A stretch of 64,000 bases of DNA from Sinohyriopsis cumingii. Its lineage: Eukaryota; Mollusca; Bivalvia; Unionida; Unionidae. Below the pieces are notes generated by a model, which had not been told where the DNA came from, did not search any database, and saw only the letters and a list, made by a program, of their open reading frames with translations. The stretch spans positions 100,282,846 to 100,346,845 of the forward strand of contig CM068826.1 of the NCBI GenBank assembly GCA_028554795.2, in the 5' to 3' direction. This document shows positions 25,027-36,071 of this stretch, in pieces. Both the position numbers and the translations under genes were made by a program. Each line of letters begins with the position of its first letter. The first letter of the stretch is position 1.

Positions 25027-28000
25027 TCATGTTATACAAGCCGAAACTAGGTTATTGTATCGACACTGTATCTGCACCAGAGATAAGCCTAAACCTGGCG
25101 CCCGCTAGTTATTCATCTCTTAGGGTTAGCAGAACACAAACGTGAACTACATCCCAGTGATACTGTGTAACTATTTGCTTCAGTATTGTTCCTAAACTCA
25201 AACCTTTTGTTTGTTTTGTTGAGCCATATTTTATTGTCATTATGAAATCAATATGGGAATGGACACATGTTCTCTGAATCATCTAAGTAGTACAAGAATA
25301 TAATTCATCCCACTAGAAACATTTATTATAGTTCCTCACTAACTTGAGAGCTTTCGACTCTAAATGATTCGTTAGCATAAACAAACACAAAACCGAGACA
25401 AGAAAAACAATGAACACAAAAAGAACTGCAATTACAAAAGATTACATAACTATTTCTACTGGAACCAAAGCTTAAAAAATGTTTTATATTTCAACTAATT
25501 GGCTTCAGCTTGACTGATGATGTGTATCTATTTATATCAACCTACCAATCGATAAGTCATATCACATCTGTTTTGTTTACGTACCTTGGTCTAACTGTAA
25601 ATTATTCATCGTATATTTCATTGTTTTAATATTAATTATAGATGAGTAAGTGGCAAATGAGCAGAAGAAAAAATATTTAAATGTAAATGTACTGACTGTA
25701 AAAAGACGATGATTTTATTTGCTCTAGGGTGTAATTTTCTAGTGTTCTTGATTATGGCTGATTTAACGCATTTTTTTCCCGTGTTCTTGATTATGGCTGA
25801 TTTAACGCAGTGTTCTAAAGTGTCGTATCCAGTAAGATTCTTTTACTTTCCTGGTTTCGGAACACCAGCTGCGGTTGTGAGCAGTTGCAATTAGTGTTAC
25901 CTCAATGAATGTGTGGCCTGGGAAGACACAGTTCTGACATACTCAAGGCCACTGATCGTTCATGTGATGAGATAAATTACAGTCAATGTTTTGCAAGTTC
26001 TGTTTGTACCATATCAATTTAGTTTGTTTTACTCATGTTGGTATGCAAGAGAATGTGCTGGTCTCCATCATATGTTGACAGGTTTTGCACATTTTATCAT
26101 CACAAGGACCATATTTGATTTGGTTGTATATGCGTATGTGATTGGCGTTATATTCGCTCTGATTAGGATGTCTTTCAAGTTTTGCTGGTCTGCTATTACT
26201 GGTTTGTTCGAGAGGATTAACTTCAGTGCATCACAAGATACCACGACAGCGGTACAAACTTTCCATCATGAGGGGAATGTAAACGATAAAAGGAGAGTAT
26301 GTACTATCTCAATGCATAGTGATAGATACAGATGCACTTTAGTAGAATAATGGGTAGTCAGGTATTTTCAGTGTGTCTTTAGGCGGGGACAGAAACTCAG
26401 ACCCTTAGATAATAGTTTTACATATAACTGCAAGCAAGACCACATATTCAGGCACGTACCATTGCAAAGACAAGCGTTACATAATTTTAACACGTATGGC
26501 AGGGCCCAAATCTGTCAGACGTTAGACAACAGAGGTTAACTACACGATCAGTAAGAAGTTAGGATGTCAAGACAACAGTAGAATCTATCGTGGGATATGC
26601 AACATCTGTGCCATTCAACTTGTTGTAGAAACCATTGATGTCAGAAGCGAAGGAATAATCACAAAAGCCAAATTCAATACAAAAGTCAGCAACAACTACA
26701 ACTACAAATGGACATTCAGTCGAGTCGCTCGAGATGTTACCGATTGAATCTAACTTATGGGTGGACAGACACAGAGCACACACGTAACGAACGATAGTGG
26801 ATACTACAATGTACAACTCATGGTGAATTCGGCCTTGTCAGAATTACAGCTGGTCATTAATTGTGCACACGGCGCAAATTTTACACTAACATCTACCCAA
26901 GTAGTTATATTTTGTATGATTTTCTTTTAATATTATTATTATTATTATTATTATTCCAACAGACCATTATTTTCACATCTTTTCTTCAAAACATTGTTGA
27001 ATAACTCTACCGCTATATTATTTCTGGCGTCGATCTGTCACCACTCTTTGCTCCGTCCTTAGTTCTTAACTTAGAACTAGGTCCAAAAATACTGCCTTGG
27101 TTTGTTATGTCATAGACACAAGAACCCGCTCGACTATTATTCATTCACAACATTGTATTGTTATATCTCTTGTAATTTGCCATAGTGATTCTAACATGTA
27201 GAGGTCCAGGAAATTTCGTAGATTTTGTGTGAAGTATTTGTTTTGTAAGTTTGTTTTCTCCCCTGACGAAAAGAGCTTGCTGAGCCCAAAAAGTTGGGTA
27301 ACCGTTTTGAATTAGCGCCGTTATGCCTTTTCATAGTTACATTCGGGATTTCCTCCTGCAATAGAGCTACTATTGAATTATTCCTGAACGTTAGAAACTC
27401 AGTTTAAGTTAATTGAGTAATGACCGCATAATCAGAAAACAATGTGCTTTTCTATTCTATAAAGTGTGCAAACAGCGCGCTCCTTAACAATGATCGGTGA
27501 ACACAAACACTTCAAGAGATATATAAATTATGCAAATATACAGGACGTCAATGTGTAAAATTATTCAGGTCCTTATGTTAACATGATTCGATCTTTACAA
27601 GGCATTTTATGCATTGGTGAAGCCGGTAACAATTTTATACAATTAATTTTATTTAGTCTGACGCATTTCAAATCTGGCTAGGAAATACACAATGATTAGT
27701 TTTCTATTCTGGCCATGTTCTTCGTCATGAATTTCGATTCGTATTAGATTAAATGTCAAAACCAGCACATAAAAACGAGTTTTAATTCCTTCATTTTCTG
27801 TACATAATGACATAAAATCAATGATACGTTTAGGGAAACGGGTAATTATGAAAATGTTCACCAAATCCTCGTTGCTGAACTTGTGAGGAAACATTGTAGT
27901 CATTATTACAGCAATATGCTTTTGCAAACTAAATCTTTTAACTTAGCATACAAATGAATTACAAGATGACACTATCTGTATACAAATTATTCATTTGTAT

Positions 28001-28114
28001 GATAATGTTAGGTACTTTTATCAACGCAAAGTGTGTGTATGCATGTGGGTGTATGATTTTGATTGTTAACGTAGCTTTAATTGCTTTTCAGTCATATGGT
28101 TACGATGTCTGCAC
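25027..28114. other. unassigned DNA
   Basis: Holds a 29-bp direct repeat (25742-25770 and 25782-25810, GTGTTCTTGATTATGGCTGA core), an (ATT)n tract near 26934, and at 27590-27930 part of the dispersed repeat also seen at 17720 and 21540. An ORF at 25991-26350 has one hydrophobic segment but no family similarity or exon context. No gene is called. Confidence 0.4.
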
Positions 28115-28310
28115 TGTGGCAGTTTATAGTTATGTCTGGCACTGGGGCATCATACCGCAGACGTGTAGCATCATGTTAAACCCAGTCACATTCTGACACC
28201 AGGCCGATAATTTCTAACACTAACCTCTTAATGCTGAGATGTTTTTATGTATTTGGTATGACTCGGCCCGGGCTCTAACCCGCGACCTCTCGCATTCAAC
28301 GCAAAGTAAA
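28115..28310 (-). mobile_element. second SINE family, truncated copy
   Basis: The reverse complement matches 31225-31440, sharing GGTCG(C/T)GGGTT, the AGTCATACCAAA block, GGTTAGTGTTAG and the GTGCCAG/CCAGTGC(C/T)AGACATAA blocks. The head is incomplete. Confidence 0.7.
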
Positions 28311-30912
28311 TAGATTTAAATAAACAATGTCCATACAAATAGCAAAATTATTGTTACAGTAATATTTAGAGCAGGTAGATAATTTCGATAATTTCAGTTG
28401 GCGTTTGAAGATTTCACCTATATTTTTTGGGTATTTTTTTCTGTTGTTTTTTTGTGTATTTTTTATATACCTAAACACAATATTTCAATCGTCCAGCATA
28501 AAAAATAAATTTCTGCGATTACTCGTAGACTGGAGAAAAATTAGAAAAATGTGTAGTTTAGTTAGGGTTGGTCTTATGTTTTAGTTGTTTCTTACACGGG
28601 CCTGGCTTGGTCTCAGAAAGATTCAAAACATAATAACTACGAAATCACCGCAGTCTTTCTTCGCACGACTAGCCCAAGCTTTAGATGCATACGCTAAGAC
28701 AGAAGGCCTGCATAGTGTAAATGCCTCACGCTAGTTCATTGTGCTTGTAACGCTTTGAACTGTGCGGAGCAAAAATGTGTACTCTAGGTGTTTCGTCTAA
28801 TGTGAATACTATAACATATGAGAAAAATATTAGATTTAGTTGACCATTGACAGAAAATGATGTTATATTGTTAATGTAAATAGCAAGATGTTGCTTTTGG
28901 AGATTAAAATATAACACGTTAATCTTTTGCAAATAAATCGGCTTTTGTAAAATGGTCGTCGACAATATCTTAATAAAGTCAAAAGAGAATGTTCTTGATG
29001 AGGTATCTTCAACAACACGTCGGAACAGAGAGTTTAAAATTTCCTCAATGTCACTTGTATAAACCAGAATAAAGACGAGGACCGAAGACAAAATCTTCAC
29101 GGCAACATTTGAAACTTGTGTTCCACGAAAAAAAACTTTAGCAGTGATCGCATATTTCTCAGATTTATGTACCAAACCTTTTATTCATACCCTATTAAAA
29201 GCTTTACTAACGTCAATATGACCATGCACATTTATTCATTTCAATCATGGAAATACGTATATTTATGTACAAATGCAGGGAGGTATTAACCAGGGAGAAG
29301 ACGATGTGTACTTGCATATTGACTCATTGTGATGTGTAAAAAAGAGCTGTTTGAATGTTACAAGACTAGATTATTTCAAAATCCTCATATTTATAACTCA
29401 GTAATTAAATAGGTTTATAATCGTATACCACTGTTTGTTTCTATTCCTTAGGCATAATTTGATCATCTTGTAACTGATTCAAAATACATATTGTTAAATA
29501 TTGTTATTTCGCCAGAAAAAGAGAACAAAATTTGATTTCTAAAACTGATATTTGCATGTACCTGCATATCATAGTGAAATTAGGCAGCACTTTTATGCAG
29601 TGTTTGTAATACATTTTTGTCACTTTCATCATACTATGACGCAAACGTAGGCGTTCACAAACATACCATGGAATCACACATTATAAAGGGGTAATGGGTT
29701 CTAAGTTCAAGTTGTAAACATGGACATACATAAATTGGCAACGATTCAAGGTTGATAACATCCTAAGGTAAGAATAGAGCTCCAATCATTCAGTAGGGTA
29801 TCATCTGAACTTACTGCGATAAAATGCACAGAAAGAAGAGTCAGTCGTCCACAGTAATAAAGATCAACAACAATTTCAAAACTTGTATGTACTAGAGCGA
29901 GCAGAGCTTAGGTTTACTGCGCCGTAAATTAGCCGTTTCTTACCGATTGGCCTAGGCACATGAATATCATCTGTAGCTACTGTTATCATAAGTATTATTT
30001 TGATTACATTGCTTGGGCCAAACCATGAGTTTTGGAAATTTATTTTACTATCAACAAACATCTGTACTTCATTGTGTGCACCAAGTTCACATTATCTATG
30101 CATGCTATTCATATGACAAGGCCAATCAATACAAAATGACGAGTTTGCCGGGCTGTATATTTCAAACCCAGCTCGCTTGGTATGTATATGTATTGTAATT
30201 AATCTTTATCTTCATTATTGTGAAAATGATGTTTAAGTTATGCTGCTTTCTGTACACTTAGCTCTTGGTGGAATGTTAAAATATACCAAAGATTTAAAAT
30301 AAAACTCAATACAGAAGTGCTTTTGTGAGCGCTATGATTATATATTGTTTACTTCAGAAACGTAATGAGCTTTGATGGCAAAATGATACTATACTAAACG
30401 ATCTGAGCTCTAGTCTTCCACGCGTATTAGTTAATAAGAAAATAACGAGAAAGTGCAGTCAGTCTCATTTTGTAATGACTTAAACATGTTACACATTTTG
30501 ACTGAAATTCCATATGCTTTTCTTTCTTACTTTATTTCACGTAAACAAAAGCGGAAATGTATGGGGTGTGAGATTAGAAAAAAGTTTGAGCTGGATGAAA
30601 GCAATGAACTTGGATTTACGTCTAGATACCAAGTGGAACTCGAGCCTTTTATATAACTATAAGTTTACCCGTTCCAATGGATTATTCTAGTGTTACGCTA
30701 TACCAGTGATTAAAAAAATATTAGGTGGATGCGTGTAGAGCGAACAGCAAATTCTTTGGTATAATGTAGGGCTTAGTCCATTTACTATTTAATTTTCTTT
30801 ATGTTTTTAAACAGTAATAAGGTTATAAAATGTCTGACGGTTTCCCTCCCTCCTCTTTCTTTCTCAGTCAGCATACACAGCATGTCATTTTAACACCCAC
30901 CCACCCTCCGTT

Positions 30913-30961
<49 letters not shown>

Positions 30962-31182
30962 ACCGTCGTTGCAAGTCGCGGGTGATATCGCACTTGTTTA
31001 ATAAATTTGTATTTAAACTTAAACTCGGCAAACTGTGCTTTATTTTATAATATAGCTATTCCAGTATAACAAGCTGGAGCAACGCTACTATGCATGCAAA
31101 GTTACTGTTAAGTGGTTAATTCAATTAGTATTATTAATGTACTCTTGGAATGTTTTCTCGTTCTTAAAAGCGCTGTAGACCG
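28311..31182. other. unassigned DNA
   Basis: Several short ORFs are present (for example 28726-29175 on the minus strand), but none has recognisable domains, start context or neighbours that support it. A (CT)n tract lies at 30917-30959. Confidence 0.4.
30917..30959. repeat. (CT)n microsatellite
   Basis: About 40 bp of nearly perfect CT repeats. Confidence 0.95.
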
Positions 31183-31480
31183 CGCCGGTGTCCCAGTTGT
31201 TAGAGCGTTCGCCCCGGATGCGGGAGGTCGTGGGTTCGAACACGGGCAGAGTCATACCAAAGACTTCTAAAAATGGTACTAACAGCTGCCTCACTAGGCG
31301 CTCAGCATTAATAGGTTAGTGTTAGGACTGGTCGGCCTAGTGCCAGGATAATGTGACTGAGTGGGACATCATGTGCTACATGTCTGCGACATGATGACCC
31401 AGTGCTAGACATAATTTACATCTGCTACATTGCAGACATGGTAGCGATATAACTGAAAAATTGTTAAAGCTAAGTTAAAA
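31183..31480 (+). mobile_element. second tRNA-derived SINE family, near-complete copy
   Basis: The head reads GCCGGTGTCCCAGTTGTTAG with GTGGGTTCGAACACGGGC about 50 bp on (box A- and box B-like). A body follows that is shared with the minus-strand copy at 28115-28310. This family differs from the (ACA)n-tailed SINEs elsewhere in the window. Confidence 0.75.
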
Positions 31481-32749
31481 ATCTAAACCACAAACCACAA
31501 AATGTTGTACAACTGTTAACGCATATTTTGCAGGTATCCCTAATTAGTTTCGTCTCACAAAATATATGTCCGTTCGTCAAAGTCAAAACCTAATAGTCTT
31601 ATATTCAAGAAGAAGAAGAAAACATACAGCGAGAACAGTTTCATGTCCAGCCTACATAAATCATAGAAAAGTGGAGTGTGTCGCCGATTTTATTTTAATT
31701 GCAATCAATTATGGAACTTCTTGCCATATTATATAGAAGGTCTGTGAATAAAATATAGAGTAACTTTGAAATAAAATTCAAATCATCAACACGATTCTAC
31801 AAGCACATGTACATTATTTCGCCCTGCAGCTATTTCCTTTCTAGACGATGTGTGTCTGATAAAGCAGTTTGTGATGTTGAGGAGGCGTACCATTTTATGG
31901 CAATATGTAACAGAAGCAGTTAAATGGACGCCCTTGACTTGCCTTCAAGATTGATCCTTTGACTTTGATCTTGCCGTGTTCCTTTCCTTGATGGACCTTG
32001 CGTGCATGCAGTGTGTTTGCCTTATTGATAACGGGTAATAGCTAATGATATATGTGTTTTACTTAAACAGATTTACTTTATTTTATTTCTGGATTGAATT
32101 CTAAATGTGAAGGCCAAAAATGGAAGAGGATCTTATTTTTCAATAACCATTACAGATACCGTTTATAAACTCTCCGCTCAATCTGACATTAAATGACTGA
32201 CACATGGGTCAGAGCATAACACTAAATTAGTAGATGCAAAGGATGACGACAAATAAGATAAAATGTAACTGGAATGGGTAGTATGGGTACTAATCATTGT
32301 GAGTATTAGGCAGACAATGGAAATATCGCGTCGCAAATAGTTATATTTACCAGTATAATTAGCCAGACATCTTTGTTATCAGACGATAAAGAAAAAGAAT
32401 ATAAAATATTTTCGACATTTTTCGCAAAGTTATAAAAGAATACAATGACATACAGAAGTATATTTTGATATACATGTATAAAAGGCTGGATTATATATGC
32501 ACTTTGAATATGACATTAAAATATTTATCACAAAAATGTAAATGAGTTAATCATGCTTTTAAACTTATCTTTAGTAAATATTTGTGAAGCTGAAATGTCT
32601 GTAAATTATGATTTAACATTTGCAGCAGAATGTTATACAAACAACCATCCTTATGTAATTTAGTCTTAAACAATGGCCTGTCGGACGTAGACATTCAATA
32701 TTCAGCATCATTTTAAGTCGAGAGAGCATTTGCTTGTTAGATTCTGACA
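31481..32749. other. unassigned DNA
   Basis: AT-rich with no gene recognised. The LINE remnant probably begins somewhere near its right end, but the 5' boundary cannot be placed by eye. Confidence 0.4.
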
Positions 32750-33272
32750 TAGTGTTTAACACCATATTAAAAGTCTTGACTTGCAAGGATTGGGCAGTCT
32801 TAATTTGGGATAAATTTAAGAAAAGAAATAAAATTTCTTTTAGAACTAAAAGTCAATGATTTGTAACAATTTGTGAACATTCGATGGGGGGGGGGGAGGT
32901 GATGGTGGTGGAAAGAGATTCTTCTAAAAACACAGCAACCAGTAGATACCTTCATAAACTATAGCAAAGCTTTCCAATAGGACTTTTTGGAAAATGCTCC
33001 GAAATGTTTTAACTTTGGAAAATCCATTTGTCAGTGGTTCATAGTATTTTGCAAATAAACAAAAAGTAGTGTAATTAGTAATGGACATTTATCTCCATTT
33101 CTTAATTTGGAAATAAGTGGTCGCTAGGGAGACCCTTTAGCACCACAATTATTTAGAACGGATTTGAAACTCTTCCAATAGGAAATAAATTTTGCAGGTA
33201 TTTTCTGTATTGAAATAGAGTTTAAATTAGCGTAGTACGCTGATGACCGTTTTCTATTATTATATGGTTGTA
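32750..33272 (+). pseudogene. LINE reverse transcriptase remnant, 5' part
   Basis: Translation in shifting frames gives reverse transcriptase landmarks: a GDPLAPQLF-like motif (about 33129-33155) and the catalytic YADD box at 33236-33247. Stop codons interrupt it, so it is a dead copy. The Polinton is inserted directly after this motif, and the LINE continues at 53132. RT motif order and the zinc-finger-like 3' part support a non-LTR (CR1/L2/RTE-like) element. The clade is not assigned. Confidence 0.7.
33267..33272. repeat. Polinton target-site duplication, left
   Basis: GTTGTA lies immediately before the AGTAGTGAATGG terminus. An identical hexamer lies immediately after the right terminus at 53132-53137. 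Six-base duplications are characteristic of Polintons. Confidence 0.9.
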
Positions 33273-33652
33273 AGTAGTGAATGGGGCCACCATAGGGACA
33301 ATGGGAATTAGCATTACAGACCCCCCCCCCCCCGGGCCACTATAGGGACTATGTAAATTTAACATGGAGAAAAACCCTGGGCCACTATAGGGACAATGGA
33401 ATTTAACATGGGAATAGAGTTTGGGCTTGTTTAGGGACAAGGGGAATTTAACATGGGAATAGATTTTGGGCTTGTTTAGGGACAAGGGGAATTTAACATG
33501 GGAGAAAAAAAAAACTACTTTAGGGACAAGAGGAATTGAACATGGGATTTTTTTTTTGTTTTTTTCAAAAATAAAAAAATAAACAAAAGGGGTAGGCAAT
33601 GGAAAGTCATTCTCTTTTCGAGACCTATGAGTGGCCCTGAAAAGGGCCTTTG
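33273..33652. repeat. Polinton left terminal inverted repeat
   Basis: About 380 bp complementary to 52718-53131. It contains internal 45-bp subrepeats with GGGACAAGGGGAATTTAACA and GGGCTTGTTTA, a poly-C run, and at its inner end a histone-type stem-loop. The left copy has about two complete GGGCTTGTTTA subrepeat units where the right has three. Confidence 0.93.
33633..33648 (-). terminator. histone-type mRNA 3' stem-loop
   Basis: On the minus strand it reads GGCCCTTTTCAGGGCC, a 6-bp stem with a UUUC loop, preceded by ACCCAAA and followed by ACTCA. The purine-rich GAAAAGAGA lies about 15 nt downstream, where the U7 snRNA-binding element sits in histone genes. It lies about 150 nt beyond the stop codon of the gene ending at 33798. 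No AATAAA was seen close downstream on this strand. Confidence 0.8.
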
Positions 33653-33797
33653 GGTTTCTTCTGCTTCTAATTTCTTCTATTTCTCCACCAACTTCTTATT
33701 TTCTCTCCTACACTCTTTCTCTTCTTTTCTTCCTTTTTTTCTCTTCTTTCTTCTTCTCCTCCTCTTCTTTCTTCCTCTTCTCATTTTCTTCTTCTTT

Positions 33798-34046
33798 TTA
33801 AATTTTTTCATTCCATGCTCTTATCCTTATCCTTTCCTCTTCATCCTCATTCTCCTCCTTTATTTCTTTCATCACAGCACTTATCATTTCCTTTACTTTT
33901 CTTAAGTTGTTAATCTCCATCTTCACTCGATGGGGGCTATAAGAATAGTGATCCTCGTTTAACCTCACTAACATTTGCTCCATCATACCCAAATTGTCCA
34001 GGACGTCTTGCAATGTTTTCATTTTATTAAGCTGGTTCGAAGCCAT
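33798..34046 (-). CDS. small coiled-coil accessory protein, left end gene 1
   Basis: 82 aa starting MASNQLNKMKTL, rich in Glu, Lys and Met with heptad-like hydrophobic spacing across most of its length and an acidic tail. No known domain was recognised. The start at 34046 lies 57 nt downstream of a TATAAGA box (34095-34102) that directly follows the shared promoter motif at 34109-34134. Its 3' region ends in a histone-type stem-loop located in the left terminal repeat. It resembles the neighbouring genes at 34566 and 35368 in size, composition and layout, so the three may be diverged paralogues (inference). Confidence 0.65.
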   Translation of the reverse strand: MASNQLNKMKTLQDVLDNLGMMEQMLVRLNEDHYSYSPHRVKMEINNLRKVKEMISAVMKEIKEENEDEEERIRIRAWNEKI

Positions 34047-34094
34047 CTTCTTTTTTATTCTTTGTAGAATGGTTTGAACGACGAATACTGTGGG

Positions 34095-34134
34095 TTCTTA
34101 TAGTGAAAGCGCGGACGTGATGGAAAACATCCCC
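34095..34134 (-). promoter_or_regulatory. shared promoter module, copy for gene 1
   Basis: On the minus strand GGGGATGTTTTCCATCACGT followed by CCGCGCTTTCA and then TATAAGAA. The same arrangement precedes the genes starting at 34874 and 35739, with the TATA box 57-59 nt before the start codon in all three. Confidence 0.7.
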
Positions 34135-34177
34135 CTAAGACATAAAATTGATATTACCTAGATCATGACCAAACAAC

Positions 34178-34203
34178 GCGCGGACGTGAAGGAAAACATC
34201 CCC
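34178..34203 (-). promoter_or_regulatory. additional copy of the shared promoter motif
   Basis: GGGGATGTTTTCCTTCACGT then CCGCGC on the minus strand, without its own TATA box, 44 nt upstream of the copy at 34109-34134. A more degraded copy lies at 35003-35025. The tandem arrangement suggests an upstream activator site. Confidence 0.6.
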
Positions 34204-34520
34204 TACTTTTCTCATTTCATATGATCTACTATCCACATACCTGAAGCAGCAATAAACTAACCAAAATCTACCATTCACACAAACCAAGCATCAAAATCAA
34301 ATCCTATTCAAACCCCGAATCTACCATCCACACACGCAAAGCATTAAAATGAAACCCTAATCTACTATTCACACTAACCTATGCTAGCCCTTATTAACAC
34401 ACAACCATATACATTAACTTATACACTCACACTATGAAAAAGAGTCAGTGTTTATATTCACACTACTCTACCTACACACATTGGCAAATCGATTGTTATT
34501 TCTTTTCTAGAGTATTGGGT

Positions 34521-34536
34521 AGCCCTGAAAAGGGCT
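34521..34536 (-). terminator. histone-type mRNA 3' stem-loop
   Basis: Minus strand AGCCCTTTTCAGGGCT, preceded by AACAAAC and followed by ACCCA and a purine-rich AGAAAAGAAAT about 15 nt on. It lies 30 nt beyond the stop of the gene ending at 34566. Confidence 0.8.
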
Positions 34537-34565
34537 GTTTGTTTTTGAACTCCAGTGACACCTGG

Positions 34566-34874
34566 TTAATGATAGCACCTTCCAGGCCTGGCACCACACA
34601 CACATCTTCTTCCCCAGTCTCCTTTTACTTTTTTTCTTGAAAGCGCAGAGGGAGGATGATTGGCTTCAGCACCCCAATCCTCTGTCTCTGGTATCTTGTA
34701 AACCATCCTCTCTCCTATTTTCTTTTCCTCCTCTTCCCTCTGTCTTCTCTCCTCCTCTTCCTTCTTTATTCTTTCCTCTTCTACTATGGCCTCCGCGGCC
34801 AGTTCATTTAACAGGCGCCTGACATATTCCAGATATATCTGGAGTTCAAGAAGTTTGTTTATTCTGGTATTCAT
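34566..34874 (-). CDS. small coiled-coil accessory protein, left end gene 2
   Basis: 102 aa. Residues 1-60 form a strongly charged helix (MNTRINKLLELQIYLEYV, then a Glu/Lys/Arg-rich run), consistent with a coiled coil. The C-terminus is Arg/Cys-rich. No family was recognised. The start at 34874 is 57 nt from the TATAAATT box at 34923-34930, preceded by the shared motif. A histone-type stem-loop follows the stop by 30 nt. The spacer around it is a diverged repeat of the spacer next to gene 3, so cassettes of gene plus signals have been duplicated. Confidence 0.65.
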   Translation of the reverse strand: MNTRINKLLELQIYLEYVRRLLNELAAEAIVEEERIKKEEEERRQREEEEKKIGERMVYKIPETEDWGAEANHPPSALSRKKVKGDWGRRCVCGARPGRCYH

Positions 34875-34922
34875 TGTCTTGTTAACGAATGAACAGGGTA
34901 GCTAGACTGCCCAGCGAGTTTC

Positions 34923-34962
34923 AATTTATACTGAAAGCGCGGACGTGATGGAAAACATCCCC
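34923..34962 (-). promoter_or_regulatory. shared promoter module, copy for gene 2
   Basis: Minus strand GGGGATGTTTTCCATCACGT, CCGCGCTTTCAG, then TATAAATT. It is nearly identical to 34095-34134 and lies 57 nt before the ATG at 34874. Confidence 0.7.
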
Positions 34963-35325
34963 TAAAACAAAATTGATCTTACCTAGATCATGACCAAACA
35001 ACGCGCGGACCTAAAAGAAACACTCACTCACTTTTTTATACTGCCCATTACTAATTTAAAAATTTTCATTAATCACTTCAATATACTATCCACATACGCA
35101 AAGCAATCAAACCCCAAATCTACTCTCCCCACACGTCAAACAGCAAAAAAAACCATGATCTTAATCTACTATCCACACAAACGTACGTGAGCACTTACGA
35201 ACACACAATCATATACACAAACACATACCCTCACACTATAAAAAAAGAGTTAGTGTTTATATTCACACTACTCTACCTACACACATTGGCAAATCGATTG
35301 TTATTTCTTTTCTAGAGTATTGGGT

Positions 35326-35341
35326 AGCCCTGAAAAGGGCT
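35326..35341 (-). terminator. histone-type mRNA 3' stem-loop
   Basis: Minus strand AGCCCTTTTCAGGGCT with ACCCA after it and AGAAAAGAAAT downstream, identical to the copy at 34521. It begins 27 nt after the stop codon of the gene ending at 35368. Confidence 0.8.
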
Positions 35342-35367
35342 GTTTTTTGGTTTGCTATGGCAATCTT

Positions 35368-35739
35368 TTAGTTTCTAAGAATGCGACGTCCTTTGAGGAT
35401 AGACTTTCTGACGATAGGTCTGCTTCTTCGGAAAGAGAAGAAGAACTCTTTGGTGTCGATACGACAATCGACAAAGCCTCTGTCAGGTTCAGGTTGCTGC
35501 TGCTGCTGCTGCTGCTGCTGTTGTTGTTGTTGCTGTTGCTGCTGCCTCTGAAGTCTGTACTTCTCTGTCCATTCTTCTTTCTCCCTGTTCACTTCTTCTC
35601 TGAAGAGCTCTTCTATCAGGTCTTCAGTGACTTTTAACATTCTCACATTCTCTATCTCTTCTGGCTTCGGTATCAGACTGTGTCTGACCCTATGCAAATT
35701 TACGTAGGCTTCGTTTAGCTTAGCTACTTTGGAGCACAT
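35368..35739 (-). CDS. small accessory protein with polyglutamine tract, left end gene 3
   Basis: The ORF is open from 35868, but the shared promoter motif (35806-35830) lies inside that extension, so the Met at 35739 (MCSKVAKLNEAYVNL) is the more likely start, giving 123 aa. It has an N-terminal charged helix, a run of about 17 Gln encoded by CAG/CAA repeats (35494-35541 region), and a basic C-terminus with several Arg. No family is known. The 3' end carries a histone-type stem-loop 27 nt after the stop. The start, TATA-like TTTAAGA spacing and layout match the two genes to its left. Confidence 0.65.
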   Translation of the reverse strand: MCSKVAKLNEAYVNLHRVRHSLIPKPEEIENVRMLKVTEDLIEELFREEVNREKEEWTEKYRLQRQQQQQQQQQQQQQQQQQPEPDRGFVDCRIDTKEFFFSFRRSRPIVRKSILKGRRILRN

Positions 35740-35790
35740 CTTCGTAGGAGGATGAGTCGACAATGGATGGTTAGACTGGAATCTACCCCG

Positions 35791-35830
35791 GTTCTTAAAG
35801 TCAAAGCGCGGACGTGAAGGAAAACATCCC
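35791..35830 (-). promoter_or_regulatory. shared promoter module, copy for gene 3
   Basis: Minus strand GGGATGTTTTCCTTCACGTC, CGCGCTTTGA, then CTTTAAGAACC in the TATA position, 59 nt before the ATG at 35739. Confidence 0.6.
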
Positions 35831-35959
35831 TCCACGGTTTTCGAGCCGGAACGATCAATGAGTGTCATGAGAGAGATAGAGAGAAGTCAAAGAGCATGAA
35901 TCAACATTCTTATAGCCAAACAAAAGACAAAGGCATTTTTTTTTCAAAACACAACATTT

Positions 35960-35965
35960 TTTATT
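35960..35965 (-). terminator. polyadenylation signal for the morphogenesis gene block
   Basis: AATAAA on the minus strand about 110 nt beyond the protease stop codon. It is the first such signal downstream of the capsid/protease block and contrasts with the stem-loops used by the left-end genes. Confidence 0.6.
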
Positions 35966-36071
35966 CAAAATCACTTAACACTAACCAACGACTCCAACAT
36001 TTTTTAACAATAATCCAACAATATAACATCAAACATTTTTTCAAATCACAAACATTTTTTCAATTAACACT

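Noticed and set aside
25991-26350. 119-aa ORF with a hydrophobic segment
   Set aside because: No family similarity, splice context or neighbours support it.
27240-27320. CCTGACGAAAAGAGC...AAAAAGTTGGG, recalling hammerhead ribozymes or ends of Penelope-like elements
   Set aside because: The CTGACGA core half is present, but the GAAA box and stem II pairing are not convincing. It may be a degraded relic.
28726-29175. 149-aa minus-strand ORF
   Set aside because: Composition follows the AT-rich background and no domain was seen.
31183-31260. Possible tRNA gene with GGTTCGAAC
   Set aside because: It is the head of a second SINE family with a matching body at 28115-28310.
33627-33905. Plus-strand 92-aa Phe/Leu-rich ORF
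   Set aside because: It is the antisense shadow of the Glu/Lys-rich gene at 33798 and its spacer.
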